Source of the DNA: Burhinus oedicnemus
Taxonomy: Eukaryota; Chordata; Aves; Charadriiformes; Burhinidae
Direction: 5' to 3'
NCBI GenBank assembly: GCA_008921705.1
Contig: VFFE01006710.1
Span: forward strand, 668,227 to 732,226
Length of the DNA: 64,000 nt
The notes beneath the pieces are model-generated. The model was not told where the DNA came from, did no database searches, and was given only the letters and a program-made list of their open reading frames with translations. Positions 51,211-62,852 of the stretch are shown here, piece after piece; within the stretch, counting starts at the first letter, position 1; the number at the start of each line of letters is the position of its first letter. The translations under genes and the position numbers were made by a program.

Positions 51211-51270
51211 TTGAAGTCAACAGCAAGACTGCAAATGACATCATTGTACGTTGGATCAGGCCCTAATTGC
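51211..51270 (+). repeat. Trace of an unnamed ancient interspersed repeat
   Basis: TTGAAGTCAACAGCAAGACT, then about 25 bases later GTTGGATCAGGCCCTAATT. The same two blocks in the same order occur at 39380-39435 (TTGAAGTCAACAAGCAGTAA, then TGTTGGCCCAGACTTCACC). Sequences of this kind ('gaagtcaatggcaaaac...ggcccagattt') are scattered in sauropsid genomes, but I cannot give a family name. Confidence 0.35.
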
Positions 51271-52369
51271 TTTGCATGAATCTGTCTTTGCCTTGAGTGA
51301 ATCAGAGTTTTACAGCTTCAGCAGCTATGTGCTAGCTAAAACATTTTAAAACCCATTAGTACATTGCTTATTCCCTACCCATGTTTCCTCTGTTCAGAAT
51401 TGATTCTCTTCAATTTTTTAACCAAAGAGCAGGACTGGTTGAAAATTTTTTGCACAAAGCACTTATGTTTCTTTTTTTGTGGTTGTTGTTGGAGAGAGAG
51501 ACTTAAGTGAGAAATAATTTTTTTCCTTTAACAATTGTCAGTTATCTGAATTAGTTTTGTAGCATTTTCATGATCTTTCATCACATTGCTGATTAATGTA
51601 TTTCAGCATTCATTTCTCAGTATTCCAGAGCCTGTCTAAGAATCTCGGGTTCCCTAAAAGCAAGCATTCAAGAAACAAGTTCAGATATGAATGTGATTAA
51701 AAATACAAATTGGAACACAGAAAATCTCCCAAAGGCTGGGAGAGAGAGATCCATTATTGATCCCTGGCAATCGTAAATATATTGAGCAGGTCCTCAGGTG
51801 GGTACTGTAGCATAGTCCTGGCCAGGCTGCTCCACCACCATCTGCATTAACCTCAGGAGAGGCTCCCTTCTTCTCTTCAGACGGCTCCTGGCATGGCGAC
51901 CTTAAGGATCAAAGTTTCCATGCTGAGACTTCCTCCCGCCCTTGAGCCATGCAGTCCTCAGCAGGAGGGGAGAGGAAGAGGAGGAAATCTTCAAGGATGA
52001 GTGAGAGACAGATGCTGCCAGAAACCGGCATGGAAGCGGCTTATCCAAGCACCACAAATATTGGGATATCAACAGTGTTGGCTGTTTTTGTTTGGTAGTG
52101 GTGGGATACAGGGTTCTTTGCTCCAGCCTTTCCAGTCCTGTCTCCTCTTTCCCTTTGCACCATCCAGCCTCAAGCATGTTAAGGAAGAAGGTCATCCCTG
52201 CCTTGAATCCTTTGTAGCAGCATCCACTTGGCTGTCCTTTGTCAGTCTCTTCAGCTAATCCTCTCTCAGCAAGCACCTAGGGATGAAAGAGGAGCCATGG
52301 CGCTAGTGTTATGCTGTAGTCTCTATTCATTGGATTTGCTGATCCTTCCCTTACCGTGTTTCTCTCCTC

Positions 52370-52480
52370 AGCCACTTAAATTGTGAACTTCATAGCCAGG
52401 CCAGTGTCTTACTCGTGTTAGGCAGAGCCTGGCACATTTTGTTCCTTGTTCTTTGCTGGAATAAATGCAATTAATATGTT
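52370..52480 (+). repeat. Possible MIR-like/ancient SINE 3' end
   Basis: AAATTGTGAACTTCATAGCC, then CAGTGTCTTACTCGTGTTAG, GCAGAGCCTGGCACATTTTG, and TGGAATAAATGCAATTAAT follows the order of an old amniote repeat ('gtgagctctttggggcagggactgtc...acagcgcctagcacaatg...taaataataataat'). It is decayed, and the family is not certain. Confidence 0.45.
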
Positions 52481-53248
52481 GATAATCACACACACATTTT
52501 TTTTTTTTGAATCGTTGCCCTTTCTTTGACCCAATCTACTGAGTACCTTCATCTTTTTACAAGAGACCTTTTGTAAAAGGAGCTGTGGTTGGGACTTTAG
52601 CTTGGGAAAAGGGCTGTTTTGTCATAGAAATAAAGTAGCCAGGCAAAAATATGTATGTATGTTAACATGCAGTGTATTGGGGTGCGGGGTTAGTTGCTTT
52701 GGAAGACAAAGCCTTCATAGGGTGCTTGTGGAAACTGCATCTGTGATTCCCTTAGCAGCGACAACACTAAGTACAGATTTTTTTCATGTACATAAAGGAT
52801 TCCAGTCTCGTTCTTCATGAAACAGCATTAACTGTGTTTGTACAGGTCCTAGCACAATTAGCTTTTGGGTTGTGGCATGGTTTCCTGGCAGCAAATTTCT
52901 TCTTGACATTAAAACTAGAGTCTCTGTTTGGTGAAATAATACCCTTTGACTCTTGCTTGTGGGCTGTTTTGTGCCTGCGTTTGTGTTTGTAAGGTGACAA
53001 CCTCAAAAGACAATACAGAGAGTTCATGTCCTCACCTGGAAAATAATAACTAAGAGCTGCAGCAAAATGTTTACCTGGTGATAAGAGGTACCCATGGTTA
53101 AAATGAGTATCTTTAAGATAGTCTTTACAGTGAATGCATTGATTTTGTTAAGCATATGTGCAGCCCAAATCTACATATTCATCCAAAGCTCTTTCTCATT
53201 TGAATGTCATATTTAATTTCTTCAAGCTTAATTATGTTCTGCTTTTCA

Positions 53249-53263
53249 AAAAAAAAAAAAAAA
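53249..53263 (+). repeat. A15 homopolymer
   Basis: A run of about fifteen A bases after CTTTTC. It is a simple repeat with nothing attached to it that I recognise. Confidence 0.8.
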
Positions 53264-53751
53264 GTATTTTATTCATTACCTAGAAATGCAGAGTGTCTAG
53301 CATGGAAGTGCTAAGTATTCAAAATCAAAGCCAAATATTAGAGCCAGCAGACAGAAGCGTATTAAGAAATTAAATCAGTTTTAAGCTTTTTTCCTCACTC
53401 TGGTCTGTCATAGAAGGAGGACAGCTTTGATTAACATCTGACTGTGTCACACAAGCAAATTGCCAGACATTAGTCAGTGGTCATGTTACGAAAGGACCAG
53501 AGGATTTAGCAGAAAATACAGCTTCTCAGTAGGTCACCGACAGAATAAGAAAGCCAAAGCAAAAAGTGCAGATCATGGGCATGGGTGGCTGTGAAGAGGC
53601 TTCCAGTTTACCCTTAAAATGCAGGAGGTGAAATTTAATCTTGCATTCTTCAGATTTAAGAGGAATGCATCTGGGCTTTGTCCCTTGGTGTGGAATGAGC
53701 CGTGCCTCACTCAGCGCTCTACACTTTATACCCATTTCCAGGTTTGGTAGG

Positions 53752-53782
53752 TTTTTTCTTTTTTTTTTTTTTCTTTTTTTTT
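53752..53782 (+). repeat. T-rich tract with C interruptions
   Basis: Runs of T broken by single C bases (TTTTTTC, then T14, C, T9). This is a low-complexity polypyrimidine tract. Confidence 0.8.
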
Positions 53783-56700
53783 GTATAAGGAACCTGAACA
53801 AACTTTATATTACTAAGTGAAAATATGTGAGATAGTTGTAGGACCCTTCTGTAGGCTATGCTTGCAACTAAGTAAATATTGGCTTATTGTGTTATAAAAC
53901 TGTATGAGCTGTTGGGTTTTTTGTCAACCAGACATCTGGGGAAGAGAGGAAATAATGTTTCCAAGAACAGGCAGGAGAAGGGCAGCGAGGAGGAGGAGGA
54001 TGGGCATGCACTTGGGAAGAGGTTAATGGGCTGTCTGCCAAAAAAGAAAATACCACTCCCTTGGGAGGAGAATCAAGGCCCCCGAGAAATCGAAGCCATC
54101 ACCATTAATGTGACGTTTCCGCCTGTTGGTGGCTGGTGACAGCGGTGGCAGCACCTCCTGTGCTGCTGGGTGGGAGTATGGGTGTCTGGCCTCAGTGCAC
54201 AAAGGCGAGCTGGAAGGGAGGTTTGAGCAGTGACAGGGCAGCTAGGAGGAATCAAAGCTGTTTAGAAGAAATAATAATAATAATGTATAAAACTAAGCAA
54301 CCCTGAGCAATGTTGAGCGGAAGACAAACTGTGTTAAGTCTCCCCTCTCAAATTTTAATCTTGCTTGATGTTGGGTTATTTTCACATCTTTTCAAACTGG
54401 TTTGGTCACAAGGGTAAACTTGCTGCCATGGGACTGCTCGCTTTGAAGCGGGGAAATAGCTGTAGAGTTGCAGCTACTTTCCCTTGCATCCGCCTGCTTT
54501 TGTTGGATGAATTAGGCTTCCAAACGCAGCACTCACTATGCACTCACTGGTTTTTAGGTTTCTAAATTGTTTGCAGTGTTGCTGGGCTTTGCTAGATTAA
54601 AACCATCTAAGTTAATAAATCTGGAGAATCACAGTGGTGAATCGCACCCATTATCTTTCCACTCTCGTCATATTCCTGCATGTTTGGGGAAGCTGTGTCA
54701 ATTTAGACATGACATAAAACATTACACGATATGCTTTTTGCAAGCAGCTTTTCTTAACAAGATATATAATCTCTGAGTAATGTAATTGAACATCTTAAGA
54801 GTTAAAATAAGCATAGTCGTCTTTTTCTAGATTCAAGATATTCCATCATATTTTAATGCCCGTGAGTTGTGGATTAAAGAATCTAATTATTCACTAATGA
54901 GCAGTAATGGTACATATAAACTAAGGGTCACTATCCTATTACAGGCACCTGATGGTTCACTGATAAGCATTTGGTCATTAGATTGACCATAAAATATAGT
55001 CAATAATTGAGGTTACTCATAGAGCAGACACCTTATCAGCTTTAGGCATGGTGGGACAGCTTGTCAGTACTCTGTGTACTGATTGTGCTGTGACTGAGCA
55101 TATGATTAGGGTATTGAAGCAGTCTGTATCTAATGAAACTGCAGGAAAGGCATAGCAATATTAGCACAACCACTAAATGACTAATGTGTTTTTGTTCCAA
55201 GCCTCAGACACTTCAATTAGTTCCAATAAACTCTGATCTAGTGTAGCGGTAGGCAGAGAATTCAGATATTTTGTGTACAAGCTTTCATTAGACTAGTCAA
55301 AATTCGTAACGTTTCGGGGACAGATAGAATGAATCTGTGTGGCTTTGAATGAAAAATGATGGAAACAATAAAGGCTGTCATTACCATTTTTACTTCATTT
55401 TTTTCAGTTTTATTTTTGCATTTCTTAAATGTAAAATACTTTCTGAGACAATGCCTAGTGCCTGATTTAAAAGATGAAGCTGACAGTAGCAAATTAGATG
55501 TCTACATATTCTGCTTTAGCATCCATTCAGGCAGTTCATATAGGATTGTGCATATAGATCTAAACTTAGTATGTGTTCCTTAGCACTTTGTACCATATGC
55601 AATATTAGTCAAATAGTCTGGTTCTTGAAAGCTTTTGTAGAGATATTGATTTTATTGTGCTTCAAACTGTTGCTGAGAAAATAACCTCAGAACCTATTCT
55701 TTTATGATTTTTTTTTTTCTCATGAGGATGCCTTAAGTTTCATAAATTATTAAATATGGTGAAGGATGCAAAATGCCTTTTGTCTTTCTGAACTGCTGTT
55801 CAGGCTTCTGTGATGCGACCTTGGAAAGTAACCATAGAAACATGTTAAAAGCATCAACCGAAAATCAGTAGTTCAGTTTGACAGTGATGCAAATTCTGTG
55901 AAAGAAGATTATGATGTATTAGGAACACTTGAGGCATATATTACTGCTAACCTGTTAAACCTGATTATTCCATGACTATCGTACTTTTGGAATTTAATTC
56001 AGGGGAAAAAAGCACAAAAAAAACCCCCATACTTTTTTTTTTTTAAGTTGCCATGTTTAAGATGTTCCTAGCTAAATCACTTCAGCCTGTCATTCTCTGT
56101 CCTGTTAAAAGCAAGAATTATATTTCTGGTAAGCTCATAATGTAGTTCATCAGTTCTCTGTATTTAATAGCTGTAAACTTTTGCCCTGTACCCTGCTGTG
56201 ATGCACTGGTATCCTGGCTTTGTGCAGAGCTGGCACAATTTAAATCTCTTTGACAGATAAAGTGGATAACTGGGTTATGAATAAGTAGTAGTTCACCAAA
56301 AGGTGAAGAAAATGTGTGACTCATTGGATCCTGAGTTAGACCCTTTTGTGCTGAACTGTGGTAGTTAAGCTAGTCTGTGAGCTTGAAACAGAAGTGCTTG
56401 CTATAGTTACGGGTAACTGTAGTAAATTCTTGGTGAATGACAGGTCAAGGGAAGAAGCGGAGTCAGTTGTTAAAGCTTCCTCATTAAGCTCAACCCACGC
56501 CTAAGAAATCCTATGTTGCGATGATGTGGGAAAATTAAATTTGAATTGATAACCTAGGAGAGTGGGGTACCAGCTCTTCCCAATAAAGACTGCCTTGCCA
56601 GCAGATATATCCAAAACCCATACATACTTTGTCCCTACTTCACAGTATCATAGGAGCTGCGGGGCTCTTCGGGGATGTGGTGGCTCTCTGGCATTAACGC

Positions 56701-57487
56701 AGCTCAACAGCTGCTCGCTACATCAACCCTTCTTCGTTAAAATGTCCTGCAATGCCCCGATTTCTCTTGCTACTGTTTGATCGCTGTTGCAAGCTGGTCA
56801 GGAAGGGTGGCTGAGCAATCTGCAGCTTGGGGAGGGCTACAGATGTGCAGATGAAGTGGAGCATCCAACTGTTTCAGGGGGAGCCAGGTATATAATTATA
56901 TAATTAGCCTTTTGCCCTTAATGAACCCGTCTTCTGAATCTAGTGGGCTGGAGCAGCCTGGTCCCTGCAGAGTGTCCTCCCTGCTGCATGGTGTTGGAGA
57001 AGGAGATGCTTTCCCAGCCCCCTTTTCCTCTCTGCATAGAGCTGGGGGGAGCAGAAGAGCCCTCAGGCAGATGTGCAAATGGAGATGGAGTGGGTGCCAC
57101 TGGATGGCTTGCCTCGTCTTGCTGGTGCCATGCCATGGCTGCTGGAATGTGGTTGCTAGCTGTCCCCAGAGAGTAAACATGACCCATGCGTAGCACAGCA
57201 CTATGCGTGGACAGGAGAGAGGGCAGGGTGTGCAGCATTGTGCAGTATCTTGTATCGTCTTAGGGCAGCTTTAGCTTTCCAAGTTGCTGTGGCAGCATAA
57301 TACTGCCTATAATTAAGGACAAACAAACCCATGTACACTTTAGGTATATCCCATTTCGCATTATCCTGTAAGGAGGATAAATTAGAAGATAAGCCTGAAT
57401 TTAGTAGGCTTTGTTCTTGGAGACAGAAATTACTCTCAGGACAGCATGTTTAAGAGCAGAACATCATTACTGGTATCATTGCTAATA

Positions 57488-57620
57488 CTGCACCATACAT
57501 GTACACAGTGCTTTATCAGCAAACAGTAAGCCAGGCTCCCTGCTATGAAGAGCTCATCCCTGATGACGATGAGACTGACGGGGCAAGCAGAGATGAGACA
57601 CAGAGCTGTAGTTCAGCAAA
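57488..57620 (+). repeat. Possible ancient SINE/MIR-type fragment
   Basis: TACACAGTGCTTTATCAGCA, then CCAGGCTCCCTGCTATGAAG and AGCTCATCCCTGATGACG, followed by GACGGGGCAAGCAGAGATGA and AGAGGAGGTAAAT. This follows the 'gtccctgccccgaagagctcacagtct...gagagg' layout of the trace at 35585, here with a tail. It is weak. Confidence 0.4.
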
Positions 57621-58076
57621 GAGAGGAGGTAAATAAATTAGAGTAGCTGAGAGGAGAGGGAAGGTGGAGCTTTGGACATTGGCACTGCTGAGTTAGAACA
57701 CTGCTGAAAGCATGAAGAATGTTCCAAAGACCAATAGATCTGTGACTGTGATACGGCTATTTGATTAGGAAGGGGAGGCACTGAATGATCAGCCACAGTG
57801 GAGAGCCCGTGATGAGGATTTGAGAGCGCCTCGAAGGGAAATAGCTGTGAAGGCAAGGGTGGTGGTGACCAGATGAAGCAGCATTGGACATTTAGGAGGC
57901 ATTGCCTTGGAAAAGGAATCTTCCCGGTGCAGAGGGTTAGGGATCAGGTTGCACCAAGGAGAGATTGTGCAAGGCATCAGTGTCAAGGAGATGTTTGGAA
58001 GGAAAAGCCTTATCTGGATAGCACAGGCGACAGGGGTTGTGTGGGAGCAGGTTGGGCTATGCGGGAGGTAGCAAAA

Positions 58077-58493
58077 TCGTAGAATCATAGAATGGTCTAG
58101 GTTGGAAGGGACCTTAAAGATCATCTAGTTCTGACCCCCCTGCCATGGGCCAGGGCACCTCCCACTAGACCAGATTGCTTGAAGCCTCATCCAGCCTGGT
58201 CTTGAACACTTCCAGGGATGGGGCCTCCACAACTTCCCTAGGCGACCTGTTCCACTGCCTCACCACCCTCATAGTGAAAAATTTCTTCCTAATATCTATT
58301 TTGAATCTACCCTCTTCCAGTTTGAAGCCACTACCCCTCATCCTATCACCACATGCCCTTGTAAAAAGTCCCTCTCCAGATTTCTTGTAGGCCCCCTTCA
58401 GATACCGGAAAGCTGCTATAAGGTCTCCCTGGAGCCTTCTGTTCTTCAAGCTGAACAACCCCAACTCTCTCAGCCTGTCTTCCATGAAGCAAG
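58077..58493 (-). mobile_element. CR1 LINE, 3' end, antisense orientation, least decayed copy
   Basis: The plus strand begins TCGTAGAATCATAGAATGG (the reverse complement of the ATTCTATGA tail), then GTCTAGGTTGGAAGGGACC and TTAAAGATCATCTAGTTC, and runs through the 3' UTR into the end of ORF2. On the minus strand the ORF2 C-terminus is open from the 5' truncation point to the natural stop near 58165. It reads [19 protein letters not shown], then FKIDIRKKFFTMRVV, RQWNRSPREVVEAPSLEVF and KTRLDEASSNLV. The codons upstream of about 58493 in the same open frame are not CR1-like and look like flanking DNA. With only the last 110 or so codons and no RT catalytic core, the copy cannot move. It lies in intron 3, opposite to KIF26A. 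Confidence 0.95.
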
Positions 58494-61400
58494 GAAGGAG
58501 CCTGGTGCCAACCAGATTGGCAGGAAATATGAAAAGGAAGAGACAGTGAAAGAGGGGATTTAGTGATGTGGGAACCTCACGGTGAAGTTGGGATTTTGGA
58601 GAGGATGTTCTAGGTCTTTTTTCCAGTTCTATAGCAAAAGCAGAATTGGGGCACAACAAAACACTTGCAGTATTTCCTGCTGACCAGGTGTGCAATGATC
58701 TTTACCATGTGAGGCTGTCCCTGGGGAGGGCTGATTTTTGTCAGCTCCTGAGTGCTGTGATGGATAATATAGGAGGTTCTGGAGCACCAGAGGCAGCCCC
58801 CCTCAGGAGCTGTGGTGACTTTTTGAGTGGCTCTAGGTGGATCAGTGCAGACTGCTGTTGCAGCGGTTGGGTCTTGTTTTAGCTCTGTATTCTGAGACAT
58901 TCAAGAGCCAAGCAGAATAATTTAAAACAGATCGTGGTCACAGATATGTTGGAGGGGAGAATCTGTGCCTTCAGAGCCACCCAAGTTTGAATTTTTTTGT
59001 GGGGGTAAATGATGGTCAGTGGAAGGGATTTTAAGCTAGGGAAAAGTCTGAAGTATTTATGGATAGTCTTGGCTGAAGTTGTGCAGATATTTCTTCTTAC
59101 TTTGTCCTCTCTCTGATTTTCTGCTTTCCTGAACTTAGCATTTTCTCCCTTGATATAAGGATTTTTCATATGAGCCTTTCTATATTTTCTCGTTCATCCA
59201 TAGCTGAATGCACCTGATTATTCTGTCTTCCTGAATATACAGAAACTCGCTATTGTCTACCTACCAGAGTCTCTTTTTCCCTTTGGCTTCTTCCCTTCTT
59301 TCTGTCCTTCCTAGCTTGTGAAGAGGAGCATTTCTCCCACCTCCCCCCCACCCCAGCCCTCCCAGTCTGCCTGCTTTTTTGGTTCCTGGACTCCTGAACA
59401 CCAGTGCTTGCTCTGACTCCGTTATTTGGGGCTTCTCAGCTTGGTGGCAGTGGCAGCTGTGCTGGTGGTTTTGCTGCAGTGGAAACAGAGCATTCCATAG
59501 GTAAAATGATAATGGTGACTTTCCTGTGGGGATGTAATTTGACAGTTTGCACCTGTTTTGCAACTTTATTAGTGACTTTCAGACTCTTCCAATAATGTAT
59601 TTAACTATTTTAATACTTCGTTAAGACAGACAGACTTAGTAGGCAAAACAGTAAAATCAGAGTGATAGTTCATTGAATATTTAATTCTCATGGCTGACTT
59701 GTAGTCACTCTAACACTCAGTTTACTGTGTGCAGGATGTGGTTTGCAGGGCAGATGGACTTTCAAGTGACACTGTCTCTATTCTGAGCTAGGCTGCTTTG
59801 CTTGCTTGTGCTTGTGGCAAAATAAGGCATCCCAGATTATCATTTATAACAAAAATGAAATGTCAAGCCAAAATAATGCACCAGCACTATAGCTGCAGTG
59901 CTTGATCAACTGCAGGATTACTCTGAAGGTACTTTTAAATTCTCTGTGAAATCGCAGTGAATTTTTGCTTTCTAAAACTTTCCTCTTCCTTGCTGCTGGA
60001 GGATGGAAGATGTTTCTTTTGGCAGGAACCAGTGCCTCAGTCAGCATCAGTTAGTGCTGCTTTGCCGGTCATCACAGAGTGACGCTCTTGGGGTTGCTTT
60101 CTGCTTTGTTGGGCTTTTCGTGTCCTCAGTGGTGGAGCTCAATTATTAAGAAGCACTGCCCTGTGGAGTTTTTACTGGGAGGAAATGACTCAGTGGAAGT
60201 TAATCAGCATAAAATGAATCTAATCTAAACGTTATTAGTGAAGCTAGTTGGGAGTCCAGGGCAAGCTTCAGATTATTCATTGATAATGTATTTCAAGCAG
60301 GTCTTCAGGAGTTACTTGTTTCTGCTGAAATTTGAAATTATCATCTTTGGGTCAGAAATAGTCAAATCTCGCTGTCAAATCTGCAGTGATGGAAGAACAT
60401 GCATCTCACATTTTCCTGCTAAGTGCTATTTTAAATGGTACCGGAATTTCGGCCTATTATACCTCTGAGAAGTACCGTTTCAGAACTGATGTCAATTAAA
60501 TAAATCACAGCAATATGGGGCTTTAAGAAGCCCATGTGTCCCTCCTCTGTTTAAAAATACTCATTACGTGGGCATACGACTTCTATACTTGGGTGATTTC
60601 CACTGCATCATTTAATGCTGTCAGTGACCATTTAACTTACTAACAGTAGAAATAAGTAAATGCCCCCCCAAGAAGTTATTTGTTTGGCAGTATAGGTGTC
60701 AAGCCTTTGACTAAGCATCTGAAATAAAACCCAGCTGAAGCAGGAACCACAGATCCTCTGTGGATTTTCTACATGTGCACTAAAATGTGGAACTGAGGGA
60801 GCTGGAGGTGATGGGAAAGGTATGTCTGTGGGGAAGGTGTGTTGGGGCAAAGGAAGGTAACCTGAAAACACAACCCACCTCAGAGCTTTTTATGGTAAAG
60901 GAGGCTTTACAGTCACAGATGCTAACTTGTATTCAGACTGCTATATGTGACTAAGAATGTGAAAATACTGGATATCCCCCTCGTTCTGTCCCCCTCTTTC
61001 CTGTCTGATGTTTGCCTGAACCTTGTGCTTCAGATGAAACCCTTGTTAGCCATGTCCTGTATTTTCTCTGTCATCCTTTCCAATCACAAATGTGCCTGTT
61101 TCTCCCCTGGAGCAGCCTGAATGAGCAGGATGCTTTTGCTTTTCATACCAGATTGTTTTTGATGAATAACATGGAGTGTAAATCCTTTGTAACAAAAATA
61201 ATCTATTGCCTAGTAAGTAGTTGTGATGCTGGCTTACTTCTGTATACCAGAAGCTGATATTGCAAGGGCAAAATTTTAAGTGATCTATTTAAATAATTAC
61301 TTTAATAATGAAGGACTAGTTAGCACCATTGTTTCTCTTTCATTACTTTGTAGTTTTAAAAATGTCTTTATTACGTTTTCTTGATAGAATACAAATGAGA

Positions 61401-61831
61401 CTAGGATTTTATTTTCCTCAACCTGACTGTTTCATGAGTCTGTGTCTCACTGGCAAACAAGTCCAACTTTTTTGCCTAAGGAGCATGCTTAGATTGATGT
61501 GGTTCTGCCTGCTTTAGCTCAGTTAGTTCATGAAACAGAGCAAGGAAATACTGCTGGCATTCAGGTAGCTGGATTTTTCAATACATAGCTATCTATGCTG
61601 TACGCAGCCCAGGAACTGACATATTTCTGTATTAGGTGTTGACAGTCTTGCTTACATAAAGATTAACCTACACAGGTTTTCAGCAGTTTGTCATATGGTA
61701 CAATTGTAAACAGCAAGTATGGAAGTACAGCAATACGTTCATCTGCTCTTGCTTTGTTTAACATCATTAGTGAACAGAGCTGGAAATGATACGTGGCAGG
61801 TTGTGGTGACTAGCTGTTATTCTGGTATGTG

Positions 61832-61849
61832 TATATATATATATATATA
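61832..61849 (+). repeat. (TA)9 microsatellite
   Basis: Nine TA units between GTATGTG and AATAAA. It is a simple repeat, likely polymorphic. Confidence 0.9.
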
Positions 61850-62424
61850 AATAAAAAGTCAGTTCCTGAACTGTGGTCCTGGCTGCTGAAGCAATGTTCT
61901 TTGGCCAGAAAAGTGTCTTAAATCTGCAAGCTGAGGAGAACATGGAGCTGACATCACTGATGCCAGTTTTGTAGCAGTGACCTCAGAAACCACTGCTTTG
62001 GGACAGCAGAGAAAATGGTTGTCGTGTAACAGTCAATGCTAGTGCAGATCTGCCCTTTGGTGTTTCTTAAACCTGAGGAAAAATTACAGAGAAGAGCTCT
62101 GCAAATTCCTTCCTGGATTCCTGCAAGCAAATAGCTTGAGTGCTTGAAAGTGGGCTTGTTTGGTTACTTCTGTGTAAATAATAATGTTTAGCTGAGAGGA
62201 GGGATCAGCTCTTGGGTCTGTACAGCATGAGGAAACTCTTCTGGTGTCAGGGGTACCCTGCAGGTCTATTTTAACTTGCCATCTTCCAGAGGCATTTTTG
62301 AGTTTATCCCAAAGTGGCTTTGCCTGGTCTTTCTGTGTGGTGCCTGAATTCAGGTGAGTCTCGACTGTTGCTCACCCATGCATGACACCTTGACTCCATA
62401 CTTTATGAAGATGTGAGGAGAGTA

Positions 62425-62852
62425 GGTGGAGAGCAACAAGGATGGTCAGAAATCAAGGAAACAACCTTTGAAGAAAGGTTGGAAGGATTGGGACTTTTTC
62501 ATTTGTAAAAGAGAAGAGTGAGGTGTGGTAGTGGTCTTCATATGGGTAACAGTTGCTCCAGCAGAAGGAAACAAGCTCTTCTGCATGTCTGCTGGGGAGG
62601 TGAGAGAAAATAAGGAACATAAATTCCGACAAGACAGATTTATATGAAACGAGGTGTGAATTTTCTAACAGTAAGAGTAGATAAAACTGGAATTGATTGC
62701 CTCGAGAGGCTGTGGACTTGCTTTCACTGGAGGTTTCTGAGAACACGTTGGACAAATATGTATTGGAATGTATTAGGTAAAGTTGATCCTACCATGGAGC
62801 ATTGGGGAAGTGTAGATAACTTCTTAAAATCCCTTCTGGACCCATCTTCTCT
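62425..62852 (+). mobile_element. Old CR1 LINE fragment, sense orientation
   Basis: It starts AGTAGGTGGAGAGCAACAAG, then GATGGTCAGAAATCAAGG. It continues GAAGAAAGGTTGGAAGGATT, AAAAGAGAAGAGTGAGGTG, GTGGTCTTCATATGGGTAAC, TTCTAACAGTAAGAGTAG, ACTGGAATTGATTGCCTCG and AGAGGCTGTGGACTTG, then GAGGTTTCTGAGAACACG and TTGGACAAATATGTATTGG. That is the full CR1 ORF2-end order with many substitutions and small gaps. The 3' UTR is faintly visible to about 62852 (CTTCTGGACCCATC). It is an ancient subfamily, comparable in decay to the copies at 23.5 and 41.4 kb. Confidence 0.85.
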
